Assembly: GCF_964253915.1 (NCBI RefSeq)
Contig: NZ_CAXUSG020000011.1
Span: forward strand, 1 to 64,000
Length of the DNA: 64,000 bases
Direction: 5' to 3'
DNA from: Metarhizobium sp964253915
Lineage (GTDB): Bacteria > Pseudomonadota > Alphaproteobacteria > Rhizobiales > Rhizobiaceae
The number at the start of each line of letters is the position of its first letter. Position 1 is the stretch's first letter. The notes below the pieces were generated by a model that was not told the DNA's origin, made no database searches, and saw nothing but the letters and a program-made list of their open reading frames with translations. Positions 50,989-59,604 of the stretch are shown here, in pieces. The position numbers and the translations under genes are program-made.

Positions 50989-52741
50989 GCGAACCTCCTG
51001 CATAGATGGTGCGGACCGTTTCCGACTGCACCACATCCTCGACCGTGCCGTCGAGCACAAGCTTGCCCTGGTGGAGCACAACGATCCGGCTGGAAATCTC
51101 GCGCACAAAGTCGAGGTCGTGTTCGACGAGAATGGCGGCAAAGCCCATCTCCGCCGTCAGCCGTTTCAGCACGGCGCCAATGGTCATGCGTTCGGCCTTG
51201 GTGAGACCGGCGGTCGGTTCGTCGAGCAGGATGACGCGCGGTTCGAGTGCCACGATCATGGCAAGCTCCAGCGCCTGCCGCTGCCCATGAGACAGGAGCG
51301 AGACGGGGCGTTCGGCGATATCGGCAATGCCGGTCAGGCGCAGGATGTCGAGCGCGGCTGCGGGCAAAGGAATGGCCTTGCCCGTTCCCGCAAGGCCGGG
51401 GCGCTCGTGGCTAAGGCGCGCCATGCGCAGGCATTCGGCAATCGTCATGCTGTCGAAGATGCTGGCGATCTGGAACTTTCGGCCGACGCCCAACGCCACG
51501 ATGCGTTGCGGCGGCAGGCCGGTTATGTTCTTGCCGTCGATTTCGACCGTGCCTTCGATCGCCTCGGTGCCATCGGACAGGCAGCGCATCAGCGTGGTCT
51601 TTCCGGCACCATTGGGGCCAACGATGCTGACCAGTTCGCCCGGACGGATCTTGAGATCGATGCCATCGAGCACGGAGAGTGCGCCATAAGATTTGCCAAG
51701 CGCGCGGATCGTGACAAGCGGTTCCAATGAGTGTGAAGCGCCGGCATCATGCGTGGCTGGAAGCGCTTCCAGCGGGCGTGGCGCTGTCGCCTTGCCGAGG
51801 CGGGCCGTCACCAGCGAGGCAAGACCACCCGGAAGCAGGATGATCATCACGACGAACAGGGCGCCGATGACAAGCTGCCACAAGAACGGCAATTCGCCGG
51901 AAAGGTTGGCGCTGAGAAAGTCGATGCCGACGGCGCCCAGCAACGGTCCGATGATCGTTCCGCGTCCGCCGAGCGCCGTCCAGACGACCAGTTCGGTGCC
52001 GAACACGAAGCCGGTGTTTTCCGGTGCCACCATGCCGGAGGCATTGGCGAAGAGGAAGCCGGCAAGGCCGGCGACACCGGCGAGAACCGCGGTCAGGGCG
52101 ATCTTCAACCGGGCGGGGCTGAGGCCGAGATAGGCGACGCGGGCCTCGTTGTCACGGATCGCCACCAGCAAGCGGCCGGCATCCGAACGCACGAAAACGA
52201 AGGCGAGGACGGCGAGGACCAGCAGGCACAGCCCGGTGAGGCGGAAGAAGCCGGGCAGGCCGAGCGGCAACGTCGTGTAGCCGACAAGGCCGCTGGAGGA
52301 ACCGGTCCACACGCCGCCGGAGTAGACGAGTTGGGTGATGACGATCGGCACGACCAGGGAGATGACCGTCGCGTAGAGCGGTGTCGAACCCTGATAGAAG
52401 GACAACCAGCCGACGGCGAGGCCGAGCAGGAGAGGAACGAGGATCGCGGCTGCAAAGGCGATGGCAAACAGCGCCGGGCTCGCGCCGAGATGGGTCAGCA
52501 CCATTGCCGTGGCATAGGCGCCGACGCCGAAGAAGGCGGCCTGACCGAAGGTGAGGATGCCGGTGTAACCCCAGAGCAGATCGACGGTGATGGCAAGCAT
52601 GGCGTAGATCATCGAGCGGGTCAGCACGTTGAGGCTGAAACGGCCGAGAAACATCGGGCCGAAGATGACCAGCAGCAATGCCGCTATGGCGAAGGCCGCG
52701 AGCAGGGCAAGCCGGATTTTCTGTCTGTCAGGCACTGGCAA
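50981..52741 (-). CDS. Fused LivM-type permease and LivG-type ATPase
   Basis: 586-residue two-in-one transporter subunit. Permease at residues about 10-320, with TVDLLWGYTGILTFGQAAFFGV near 52, DNEARVAYLGLSPARLKI near 195 and ILLPGGLASLV near 305. Linker about 320-345. ATPase about 345-585, with Walker A GPNGAGKTTLMRCL near 380, signature LSHGQRQALELAMI near 480, Walker B VILLDEPTAGLT near 502. Such fusions occur in urea/amide-type Liv systems. The start overlaps the LivH-type gene by 14 bp. Confidence 0.93.
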   Translation of the reverse strand: MPVPDRQKIRLALLAAFAIAALLLVIFGPMFLGRFSLNVLTRSMIYAMLAITVDLLWGYTGILTFGQAAFFGVGAYATAMVLTHLGASPALFAIAFAAAILVPLLLGLAVGWLSFYQGSTPLYATVISLVVPIVITQLVYSGGVWTGSSSGLVGYTTLPLGLPGFFRLTGLCLLVLAVLAFVFVRSDAGRLLVAIRDNEARVAYLGLSPARLKIALTAVLAGVAGLAGFLFANASGMVAPENTGFVFGTELVVWTALGGRGTIIGPLLGAVGIDFLSANLSGELPFLWQLVIGALFVVMIILLPGGLASLVTARLGKATAPRPLEALPATHDAGASHSLEPLVTIRALGKSYGALSVLDGIDLKIRPGELVSIVGPNGAGKTTLMRCLSDGTEAIEGTVEIDGKNITGLPPQRIVALGVGRKFQIASIFDSMTIAECLRMARLSHERPGLAGTGKAIPLPAAALDILRLTGIADIAERPVSLLSHGQRQALELAMIVALEPRVILLDEPTAGLTKAERMTIGAVLKRLTAEMGFAAILVEHDLDFVREISSRIVVLHQGKLVLDGTVEDVVQSETVRTIYAGGSHA

Positions 52742-53561
52742 ATCCCTTCGGGCGGATGCGGAGCGTGATGGCGCAAAGCACGGCGACGGTGATGCCGCCG
52801 AGGATGGGACTGATGAAGGTGGAGACGAGCACCTGTGCGGCGCCGAATGCCAGGCAGGCGGCGGCGAGCGCGCCGAAGGACGTGCCGGCGACCATCACCA
52901 GCATGAAGGCCCCGGTCAGCCAGGCGACGCCCATGTTGGGATCGACGCTGGTCAGCGGCGCCAGCAGCACGCCCGCAAGGGCGGCAAGCCCCGTGCCGAT
53001 CATGAAGGTCACGAGCCGGATTCTGGCCGTGTCCATGCCGAGCGCGCGGGCAAGGTTCTCGTTCATGATGACGGCCTGTGCCGACAGCCCGAGACGCGTT
53101 CCTTCCAGTAGGAAGGCGAAGCCGAGGCCGATCGCGAGTGCCGCAGCGATGGCGAACAGGCGATAGAGCGAATAGCCGGTGCCGAGAATTTCGAAGGTGC
53201 CGGGCAGCAGGGCCGGCGTGAAATGCACATCGCGGCCGAACCAGAGCGTTATCAATTGCCCGATGACGATGCCGAGCCCCCATGTGGCGAGGATGGCGTC
53301 GAGTGGGCGCCGATAGAGCGGCCGGACGATGAAGCGTTCTGCCAGCGCACCGAGAATGGCGCCGGTGGCGAAGGCGAGCAGAAGCGCGAACCAGGGGTTC
53401 AGGCCCAGCGCGTTGGTGACGACGGCGCAATAGGCTCCGACCGTCAGCCAGGCGCCGTGGGCGAAATTGATGATCTTCAGTACGCCGAAAATGGTCAGCA
53501 GGCCGGATGCGACTATGAACAGGATGGCCGCCGTGCTGATGATATCCAGAAGGAGTGTCAT
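52728..53561 (-). CDS. Branched-chain/urea-type ABC permease, LivH type
   Basis: 277 residues, about eight membrane segments. LivH/UrtB-type features: LLTIFGVLKIINFAHGAWLTVGAY near residue 20, LATWGLGIVIGQLI near 95, and TRLGLSAQAVIMNENLARALGMD near 150, the coupling region. It ends LRIRPKGFASA. ATG 53561 has GGGAAAG upstream. It follows the binding-protein gene after a stable hairpin. Confidence 0.92.
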   Translation of the reverse strand: MTLLLDIISTAAILFIVASGLLTIFGVLKIINFAHGAWLTVGAYCAVVTNALGLNPWFALLLAFATGAILGALAERFIVRPLYRRPLDAILATWGLGIVIGQLITLWFGRDVHFTPALLPGTFEILGTGYSLYRLFAIAAALAIGLGFAFLLEGTRLGLSAQAVIMNENLARALGMDTARIRLVTFMIGTGLAALAGVLLAPLTSVDPNMGVAWLTGAFMLVMVAGTSFGALAAACLAFGAAQVLVSTFISPILGGITVAVLCAITLRIRPKGFASA

Positions 53562-53579
53562 GCGTCTTTCCCGGAGTTG

Positions 53580-53603
53580 AAGGCGGGGCTTGCACCCCGC
53601 CTT
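53580..53603 (-). other. Intercistronic hairpin after the amide-type binding-protein gene
   Basis: 9-bp perfect stem (53580-53588 with 53595-53603), 6-nt loop, located between the binding-protein stop (53614) and the LivH-type start (53561). No T-run, so more likely a message stabiliser than a full terminator. Confidence 0.65.
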
Positions 53604-53613
53604 GCCGCAAGCC

Positions 53614-54762
53614 TTAGAGGTTAGGGCACTGTTCGCCCGGATCGACGTCCTTGTAGCTGTCGACCACCTTGACGCTGCCGTCCTCCTGCACCTGTCCCAG
53701 ATACATGGTGAGCGGCGCATGATGCTGCTTGGCCATGGAAATCACGCCGCGCGGACCGGTGACGGAGACGGCCGGCAGGGCTGCGATGACGGCGGCCGTA
53801 TCGGTCGAGCCGGCCTTTTCGACGGCCGCCTTGTAGAGATAGACGGCTTCGTATTGCGGGACCGAGAGATCGTTGGGGGTGCGCAGCTCGGTGCCGAACT
53901 TCTTCTCCATGGCGGCCAGGAAGGTCTTGTTCTCGGCACTGTCGATGCCGGTCACATAGGAGGCCGAGATGAAGATGCCGGATGCATCGGCGCCCATGCT
54001 CTTTGCCGTGCCCTCGTCGACGGCAAGATTGCCGTAAGGCAGGGCGACGCCGGCAGAGCGGAGCTGCTTGGTCAGCGTCACGTTCGGAGCGCCGCCGGCG
54101 GTCGAGGTGATGATCGCGTCGGCACCCGATGCCTTGAGCTTGGAGATGATCGCCGTCCAGTCGCTGCCCTCCATCGGCAGGTATTCCTCGCCGACAACGG
54201 ATGCGCCCGACTTTTCGATATAGGCGCGCGCGAACTCCAGCATGCCGCGCCCGAAGGCGTAGTCGGAGCCGATCAGGAAGAATTTCTTCGTGCCTTGCTT
54301 GCCGATGAAATTGTCGACCAGCGGCGGCACCTGCTGTTCCGGCACCCAGGCGTTGACGAAGAGGTTGGCGTTGCACGACTTGCCCTCGTAGAACGAGGTG
54401 TAGATGTAGGGCACGTCACCCTTGGTGATGATCGGCAGGCCGGCATTGCGGGCGGCACTGGTTTCCATCGAGATGATGACGTTGACTTCCTTCTGGAAGA
54501 CGAGCGAATCGAAAGCCTTCTGGGCACCGGCGGCGCCGGAGGCATCGTCGGCGATCTCCAGTGCAAGCGGCCGGCCGAGCACGCCGCCATTGGCATTGAT
54601 CTCCTCGACGGCAAGCTCGGCCGCCTGCACGACGGACGGCGCGACGACGCTGTTGGCGCCGGACAGGCCGACCGGAACGCCGATCTTGATCGGATCGGCC
54701 GCATGGGAGACGCCGGCAAAGACGACCGATGCAAGTGCAAGAGCGATGGTTCTGTGTATCAT
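53614..54762 (-). CDS. Amide/urea-type ABC substrate-binding protein
   Basis: Peripla_BP_6 receptor, 382 residues, signal peptide ending near residue 21 (ALASVVFAGVSHA). The mature protein opens IKIGVPVGLSGANSVVAPS, with INANGGVLGRPLALEIADD near 60 and the C-terminal RGVISMAKQHHAPLTMYLG near 340, a pattern shared with AmiC, UrtA and FmdD-type amide and urea receptors. GGGGAA precedes ATG 54762. It follows the nitrilase by 37 bp. Distinct from the cytoplasmic AmiC homologue at 56503, which lacks a signal peptide. Confidence 0.9.
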   Translation of the reverse strand: MIHRTIALALASVVFAGVSHAADPIKIGVPVGLSGANSVVAPSVVQAAELAVEEINANGGVLGRPLALEIADDASGAAGAQKAFDSLVFQKEVNVIISMETSAARNAGLPIITKGDVPYIYTSFYEGKSCNANLFVNAWVPEQQVPPLVDNFIGKQGTKKFFLIGSDYAFGRGMLEFARAYIEKSGASVVGEEYLPMEGSDWTAIISKLKASGADAIITSTAGGAPNVTLTKQLRSAGVALPYGNLAVDEGTAKSMGADASGIFISASYVTGIDSAENKTFLAAMEKKFGTELRTPNDLSVPQYEAVYLYKAAVEKAGSTDTAAVIAALPAVSVTGPRGVISMAKQHHAPLTMYLGQVQEDGSVKVVDSYKDVDPGEQCPNL

Positions 54763-54799
54763 TGAGTTCCCCTTTTTTGTTGGTAGGCTTGATTGGTCT

Positions 54800-55645
54800 T
54801 CAGCGGTAGACATCGGTTCGGCGGTCGCCGAGCAGATGGTTGAAGCTATTGAGTGCGCGGCTGGCCGCGGCATTCGACAGGTCGATGGTTGCGAGAAGGA
54901 TCTCTTCTCCGTCGGCGCTTGCCGGGCCGGCGAGCGGCCAGCCCTGCGGGCCGACAATCAGGCTGCGCCCGACGAACGGCTGGTTTCGTTCGGTGCCGAC
55001 CCGGTCGGCGCAGACGACATGAACCCCGTTGGAATGCGCCGCAGCCTTGGCCAGGATGTTCGACATGGTGTCCGTCTGGCTTTCCGCCCCCGGCATCGGC
55101 ACCCAGTTGGTCGGGATGCAGATCACTTCGGCGCCGCCGAGGGTGAGTTCGCGAAAAACTTCGGGAAACCAGCCGTCGTAGCAGATGGCGATGCCGAGCT
55201 TGCCGTGACCGATGTCGAACACCGGCAGGCCGAGATTGCCGCGCGCGAAGTGACGGTTTTCCTCGTTCCAGAGGTGCAGTTTGCGATAGGTGCCGATATA
55301 CCCGTCCGGACCGCACAGGATCGCCGAATTGTAGAAGGTTTCGCCGTCTCGCTCTGCGAGGCCGCAAACGATGTGGATGGAAAGTTCGCGTGCCAGTCGG
55401 GCGAGAGCGGTGGCGCTTTCGCCGTCCGGAACAGGCGCCGCCAGGGCTGCGAGCTCTTCCGTGTTGCGGAACACGTAGCCGGTATCGGCCAGTTCCGGCA
55501 GCACGACGATTTCGGCGCCGTCGCCATGGGCGCGGCGCACCAGCCGGTCGATGGCCGCGAGATTGAAGGCGCGGTCACCGAAGCGCGGTTCGAACTGAAT
55601 CGCAGCGACAGTGATATTTCGAGACGTTTTTGCCGTGTCAGTCAA
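54800..55645 (-). CDS. Nitrilase-superfamily carbon-nitrogen hydrolase
   Basis: Thiol amidohydrolase, about 281 residues. The catalytic triad is visible: Glu in VVLPELADTGYVF near residue 45, Lys in GTYRKLHLW near 120, and Cys in AICYDGWFPEVF near 153. The active-site context fits amidase or omega-amidase branches as well as nitrilases. TTG 55645 is preferred, with GGAG 6 nt upstream; TTG 55663 sits in the T-tract of the terminator and its GGAGG would be buried in the hairpin stem. First gene of the operon controlled by the ANTAR leader; it presumably releases ammonia from the imported amide. Confidence 0.87.
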   Translation of the reverse strand: MTDTAKTSRNITVAAIQFEPRFGDRAFNLAAIDRLVRRAHGDGAEIVVLPELADTGYVFRNTEELAALAAPVPDGESATALARLARELSIHIVCGLAERDGETFYNSAILCGPDGYIGTYRKLHLWNEENRHFARGNLGLPVFDIGHGKLGIAICYDGWFPEVFRELTLGGAEVICIPTNWVPMPGAESQTDTMSNILAKAAAHSNGVHVVCADRVGTERNQPFVGRSLIVGPQGWPLAGPASADGEEILLATIDLSNAAASRALNSFNHLLGDRRTDVYR

Positions 55646-55661
55646 TTCAGTCTCCAAACGC

Positions 55662-55701
55662 AAAAAACCTCCGGCACGGAAATCAATCCGTGAACCAGAG
55701 G
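55662..55701 (-). terminator. Regulated intrinsic terminator in the nitrilase leader
   Basis: On the minus strand a 7-bp outer stem CCTCTGG/CCGGAGG (one wobble), a TT bulge, a 6-bp inner stem CACGGA/TCCGTG and loop TTGATT, followed at once by six T. It lies 17 nt before the proposed start and downstream of the tandem ANTAR-type hairpins. It should stop transcription before the nitrilase unless antitermination occurs. Confidence 0.8.
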
Positions 55702-55723
55702 CTGCTTAGCCATAATGTTGAAA

Positions 55724-55753
55724 CGGCAACCCTGCCGCAGAGCAATCCTGCTC
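55724..55753 (-). promoter_or_regulatory. Tandem hexaloop hairpins, candidate ANTAR RNA target
   Basis: Minus-strand RNA reads GAGC-AGGATT-GCTC (55753-55740), two bases, then CGGC-AGGGTT-GCCG (55737-55724). Two short hairpins with near-identical six-base loops, 22 nt before the terminator, is the architecture described for ANTAR protein targets. The published loop rule is A at position 1 and G at position 4; the second loop obeys both, the first has A at position 4. Confidence 0.7.
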
Positions 55754-55829
55754 GACGGCAAAACTTCCACGGAAAATATCCGAAGTCAAGCCGCGAAATT
55801 GGGCAAGTTTTGGTGTTGTTCAAATATTG

Positions 55830-55854
55830 GGCAGAGGGCCCGTAGGGCCCTGCC
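55830..55854 (-). other. Stable hairpin just after the amiR stop
   Basis: GGGCCC/GGGCCC core with TAC loop and flanking GGCA/TGCC pairs, 8 nt after the antiterminator gene. No T-run follows. It could protect the sensor-regulator message after processing or pause polymerase ahead of the leader. Confidence 0.5.
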
Positions 55855-55862
55855 GCTCTGGA

Positions 55863-56501
55863 TCAGCTGCCCACCGGCTTCCCCAAGGCGGAACCGGGCA
55901 ATGGCAGGCCGAAACTGCGCATGGTTTCGTGCGCGGCGACGATCGCTTCGGCGACCTGGGCCATGGGCACCCGCTTGGCCGTGGCCTGGTCGCGCAACAA
56001 CTTGTAGGCGGTCTCCTCGTCGAGGCCGTTCATGGCGCGGAGCGCCGAAACCGCCTTTTCGACGAGGCGGCGACCCTTCAGCGTCTCTTCGAGTTTTTGC
56101 ACCTTGCCGACCAGCCGCTTCTCGTAACCGTGTCGGTAGCGGGCGAGCACGAACTGGGTGAGGATACCGAGCGGACGCATCGGCTTGGAGATCACGCCGT
56201 GGGCGTTGAGATCGATAATCGCCTGCAGCGCCGTCGGGCTTTCATAGGTCAGGACGGCGATGATTGCCGGCTGCTGCGTCTCGCTGATCTGGACCGCGTG
56301 CTCGACCTGCGTGTCCTCGATATGCAGGAAAAGCGTATCGATTTCAGGCGGTAGGCTCGGCGGCAACGGCCAGGTGGCGCGAACCTCGCAGCCGAGCCGC
56401 TTGAGATGCGTGACCAGAATGTCACCGTCTTCGTCCCGCGGGTGGGCGACCAATACGCGAGCGCGACGGAGGTCCTGAATGATCCTGTTCGGGCCGGCCA
56501 T
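55863..56501 (-). CDS. amiR: AmiR-like antiterminator with ANTAR domain
   Basis: RNA-binding transcription antiterminator, 212 residues. N-terminal pseudo-receiver at about 1-125 (ARVLVAHPRDEDGDILVTHL), lacking a normal phospho-acceptor pocket, as in AmiR. Coiled-coil at about 125-155. C-terminal ANTAR domain at about 155-205, with VEKAVSALRAMNGLDEETAY and KLLRDQATAKRVPMAQVAEA. ATG 56501 is 5 nt after GGAGGC and 1 nt after the sensor stop, so the two are coupled. It should be held by the AmiC-type protein and act on the leader RNA at 55724. Confidence 0.9.
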   Translation of the reverse strand: MAGPNRIIQDLRRARVLVAHPRDEDGDILVTHLKRLGCEVRATWPLPPSLPPEIDTLFLHIEDTQVEHAVQISETQQPAIIAVLTYESPTALQAIIDLNAHGVISKPMRPLGILTQFVLARYRHGYEKRLVGKVQKLEETLKGRRLVEKAVSALRAMNGLDEETAYKLLRDQATAKRVPMAQVAEAIVAAHETMRSFGLPLPGSALGKPVGS

Positions 56502-56502
56502 C

Positions 56503-57636
56503 TCAAGCCTCCAGCCAGGCATCTTCGAACCGCGAGGCGGTCAGATAGGGATCGGGCCGGATCGGCCCGGGCGCCTGCCAGGCGATATGGAACAGCCCGT
56601 CCTCGCGAGCCACGCCGATGCGGGAATGCAACCAAAGGTGGCGCGTGTCGCTGTCGAAACTGATGCGGCCCTCTGGCGCTGCAAAATCCTCCAGCAGGAT
56701 CTCCTCGGAGATCCGGTGGGTCTCCAGCGAGCCGGCCCGTTCAAGCGCGCGGGCGAAAAGATGCACCTGGGCATAGGCCGGCTGCGACCAGACGCTGGTG
56801 GTCAGCTCGCTGCCGAACCGGCTCTTGTAGGCCTGCACGAATCGGTCGTTCGCCCCGCCTTCCACGGTCTGGAAATAGGTGGCGGAGAGAATGTGGCCGG
56901 TACAGAGATTGGCGCCGATTTCGCGGATCTCCGTTTCGGCCATCGTCAGGCTGGCGATCGGGCAACGGCGGCGATCGATGCCGGCCTCGGCATACATCCG
57001 GTAGAATTGCTGTGCAGGCCGGCCGATGATGGTGGAAAAGATCGCGTCCGGCTTCTGGCGCACGATGTCGGCAAGCACCTTCTCCAGCGTTTCGTTGTCG
57101 GCATGCAGCGGGATGTAGCGCTCGCTGACCACCTTTCCGCCCTTGGCTTCGAGGATGTCCCGCATCACACGGTTCGATTCGCGCGGATAGATGTAGTCGG
57201 CGCCGACGAAGTAGATGCGTGGCCCATAGTTGCGCAACAGGAATTCGGCCAGTGCAAAGGTGTTCTGGTTCAGCGTCGCCCCGGTGTAGATGACGTTCTC
57301 CGAATACTCGAACCCCTCGTACATCGAGGGATAGAACAGCAGGCCGTTGTGGCGCTCGACGATCGGCAGGACCGCCTTGCGGCTGGCCGACATCGAGCAG
57401 CCGAAGATGATGTTGACATCCTCATCGGTGAGAAGGCGCCGGGCGAGGTTGCGGTAGGCGGCATTGTCTCCGCCGGGATCGTAGGCAACGGGCGTGATCG
57501 GCTTTCCGAGCACGCCGCCGGCCGCATTGATCTCCTCGATCGCCAGAGTCGTTCCGAAAACATGTTCCATTTCCGTTACGGTGGTGATGCCGCTTCGGGA
57601 AAACAGGACGCCTACGCGCCATTCGTCGTTTGACAT
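56503..57636 (-). CDS. amiC: AmiC-like cytoplasmic amide sensor
   Basis: 377-residue periplasmic-binding-fold protein without a signal peptide, as expected of AmiC, which binds AmiR in the cytoplasm and releases it on ligand binding. Opening WRVGVLFSRSGITTVTEMEH, then INAAGGVLGKPITPVAYDPGG near 35, GLLFYPSMYEGFEYSENVIY near 98 and YFVGADYIYPRESNRVM near 142 are hallmark AmiC/FmdD/UrtA segments. It is upstream of amiR with a 1-nt gap. The 111 bp before its start separate it from the ROK gene and should hold the promoter. Confidence 0.9.
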   Translation of the reverse strand: MSNDEWRVGVLFSRSGITTVTEMEHVFGTTLAIEEINAAGGVLGKPITPVAYDPGGDNAAYRNLARRLLTDEDVNIIFGCSMSASRKAVLPIVERHNGLLFYPSMYEGFEYSENVIYTGATLNQNTFALAEFLLRNYGPRIYFVGADYIYPRESNRVMRDILEAKGGKVVSERYIPLHADNETLEKVLADIVRQKPDAIFSTIIGRPAQQFYRMYAEAGIDRRRCPIASLTMAETEIREIGANLCTGHILSATYFQTVEGGANDRFVQAYKSRFGSELTTSVWSQPAYAQVHLFARALERAGSLETHRISEEILLEDFAAPEGRISFDSDTRHLWLHSRIGVAREDGLFHIAWQAPGPIRPDPYLTASRFEDAWLEA

Positions 57637-57747
57637 GCCGTGCTCTCGCTGATCTGCAATCTCGTAACCTTAGAGCGGACAGCCCGGATGAATTCAAGCC
57701 GCAGAAATCCAACCCGGGTCTCCATGGAACTCGGGCCTGTTGATGCT

Positions 57748-58830
57748 TCAGTGCACCATGAAGCGCGAGCTGAAGGGAAGGCTGGCGGCACCGATCGCTT
57801 TCGGGGCTGCCGACGTCCGGCCGACGATGGCATCGATCGTCGGGATTTTCTGCTGAACGAGCGTACAGAGGGTCGCGCAGATCTCTGCGGGGATGAAGGA
57901 CGACAGCACGATGGTTTTCAGTTCGATGAATTGCAGCAGTGATTGGGTCAGCTGCACGAGGCTGTCCGCACAGGCCTGCTGCCACGCGTCGAGCGCCGGA
58001 CCCAGTGCCGGCCATGACGGTTCCTGGCCCCAGAGCCTGTCTGCTATTGTCTTGTTCGGCAGCAAAGCGCGCTCCAGCGCGAGCACGCCGACATCATAGC
58101 TCAGCGGTGAGTTACCATTGTAGATCTGGTGATTGAGCACCAGGCGACCGTGCAGGCGGGCGCCGAGATAGAAGAACAAAAAATCCTGCATTTGCCGTGC
58201 GGTGCCGAACAGGCTCTCGCCGCCGGCGGCTGCCGTTATGTCGTTCTGCACGAAAACGGGCAGCCTAAGTTCGGTCTCCAGATAACGGTGCAGCACGTCG
58301 TGGTCCGGGCCGGAACGGATCGGCGGCGTGGGAAGCGCCAGGCCCACGCCGGCAATGCGGGTCTGGCGGCTTTCGGAAAGGCCGGCGATGGCGTGGTGGA
58401 TTTCACGCGCCAGTGCCTCCGGCGCGTCGAACGTGTCGGCGCTCGTATGGGGCATCACGCGGTGGTTCTGCACGTTGCCGATGAAATCGACGACGACGAT
58501 ATGGGTGTTGCGATAGCCGACGCTGACGCCGACGGAATAGGCGCCTTCCGAATTCAGCATCAGCGGCGTTGTCGGCGGGCCGACGCGGCCCTTCTGGGCC
58601 TCGCCGCGCACGACGAGGCCTTCCTGCTCGAGCGAGCGGACGATGACGGAGATCGTCTGCGCCGAAAGGCCGGTCTTTTCACCGATCTCAAGGCGCGTCG
58701 TCGCCTCGTTCTGCAGCAGCAGCGAGAGCACGAGCCGTTCGTTGTGGCTGCGGACGCTGAGCGAATTGAGGCCGCTGGCGCGATCGGCGATACGAAGCGG
58801 GTTGGGCGGTGCGAAACGCATATCAGGCAA
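57748..58830 (-). CDS. ROK-family transcriptional regulator
   Basis: 360 residues. N-terminal winged helix at about 25-80 (NERLVLSLLLQNEATTRLEI, KTGLSAQTISVIVRSLEQEG). The C-terminal ROK domain (about 95-355) lacks an intact kinase ATP motif (VSVGYRNTHIVVVDF), as expected for a regulator. TTG 58830 has AAGGAAA about 7 nt upstream; ATG 58821 is the alternative. It stands between the amide system and the SGNH/sugar transporter genes. The palindromic site at 59605 makes the sugar ABC operon its probable target. Confidence 0.88.
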   Translation of the reverse strand: MPDMRFAPPNPLRIADRASGLNSLSVRSHNERLVLSLLLQNEATTRLEIGEKTGLSAQTISVIVRSLEQEGLVVRGEAQKGRVGPPTTPLMLNSEGAYSVGVSVGYRNTHIVVVDFIGNVQNHRVMPHTSADTFDAPEALAREIHHAIAGLSESRQTRIAGVGLALPTPPIRSGPDHDVLHRYLETELRLPVFVQNDITAAAGGESLFGTARQMQDFLFFYLGARLHGRLVLNHQIYNGNSPLSYDVGVLALERALLPNKTIADRLWGQEPSWPALGPALDAWQQACADSLVQLTQSLLQFIELKTIVLSSFIPAEICATLCTLVQQKIPTIDAIVGRTSAAPKAIGAASLPFSSRFMVH

Positions 58831-58874
58831 GGCAGGTTTCCTTCCCTGACAGGGCGGCAATCAAGCGGCAAGGC

Positions 58875-59525
58875 TTACGCATTGGTCCATCCGATCGCGA
58901 ACACTTCCTGTGCCAAGGCCTCGCCAAGCAGGCGGTGCGCATCCTCGTCGATGTGGAAGCCGTCTGCCGGCGAGCACTGGCAGACCGTGCCGGCATCGAA
59001 GAAATGCGCCTCCAGCGAATCCGCCATGATCTCGAATTCCAGCGCGAGCTTGCGGGATTTCTCCTGCGCCCCGGAAAAGATCGATTCCCATTCGCGCAGG
59101 TCGTCCAGCATCGGCGGCGGAGCGACGATCATGATTTCCGGATCGTGGCCGGCGGGGCCGGGCGACAGTTCGCGGATATCGTGGACCAGGCAGCCGATGC
59201 CCATGGCAACTTCCGACGGCGGCATATTGAAGCGCCGCTTCAGGTCGTTGGTGCCCAGCATGATGATGATCAGGTCGAGCGGCGTGTGGCTTTGCAGGCA
59301 GGGACGCAGATAGGTGCGGCCGTTTTTCAGCGCGCCCTCGATCGGATCGTCGTGAACGGTCGTGCGGCCGCTCAAACCCTCCTCGATGACCTGCCAGCCG
59401 GGGCCGAGCAGCCCCTCCAGCACGCCGCCCCAACGCTGTCCGCGGGCATAACGTTCAAGCGGGCCACGGCCCGGAATCTGGCCATGGGTATTGGAATCCC
59501 CGAAACATAGAACGGTCCGCGTCAC
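58875..59525 (-). CDS. SGNH/GDSL-type esterase or lipase-like hydrolase
   Basis: Serine hydrolase with the flavodoxin-like SGNH fold, 216 residues. Block I FGDSNTHGQIPGRGP near residue 7 (nucleophile Ser), block II Gly near VIEEGLSGRTT, block III MLGTNDLKRRF near 88, block V DGFHIDEDAHRLLG near 190 with the Asp-x-x-His pair. No signal peptide, so cytoplasmic. GTG 59525 is preferred because GGAGG lies 5 nt upstream. It may deacylate a sugar imported by the divergent ABC system. The ROK gene follows about 45 bp downstream. Confidence 0.88.
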   Translation of the reverse strand: MTRTVLCFGDSNTHGQIPGRGPLERYARGQRWGGVLEGLLGPGWQVIEEGLSGRTTVHDDPIEGALKNGRTYLRPCLQSHTPLDLIIIMLGTNDLKRRFNMPPSEVAMGIGCLVHDIRELSPGPAGHDPEIMIVAPPPMLDDLREWESIFSGAQEKSRKLALEFEIMADSLEAHFFDAGTVCQCSPADGFHIDEDAHRLLGEALAQEVFAIGWTNA

Positions 59526-59604
59526 TGTCTCCTCCATCGGGCTGGAGGCCCGTTTGTCGGATTCAGATTTTGCATCTGCAGGGGCGATTTGCAAGGTCGG
59601 CATA

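Noticed and set aside
55662..55701. Terminator hairpin as the end of the amiC-amiR operon only
   Set aside because: It lies some 160 nt after amiR, immediately before the nitrilase start and after the tandem hairpins, so a regulated leader terminator fits better.
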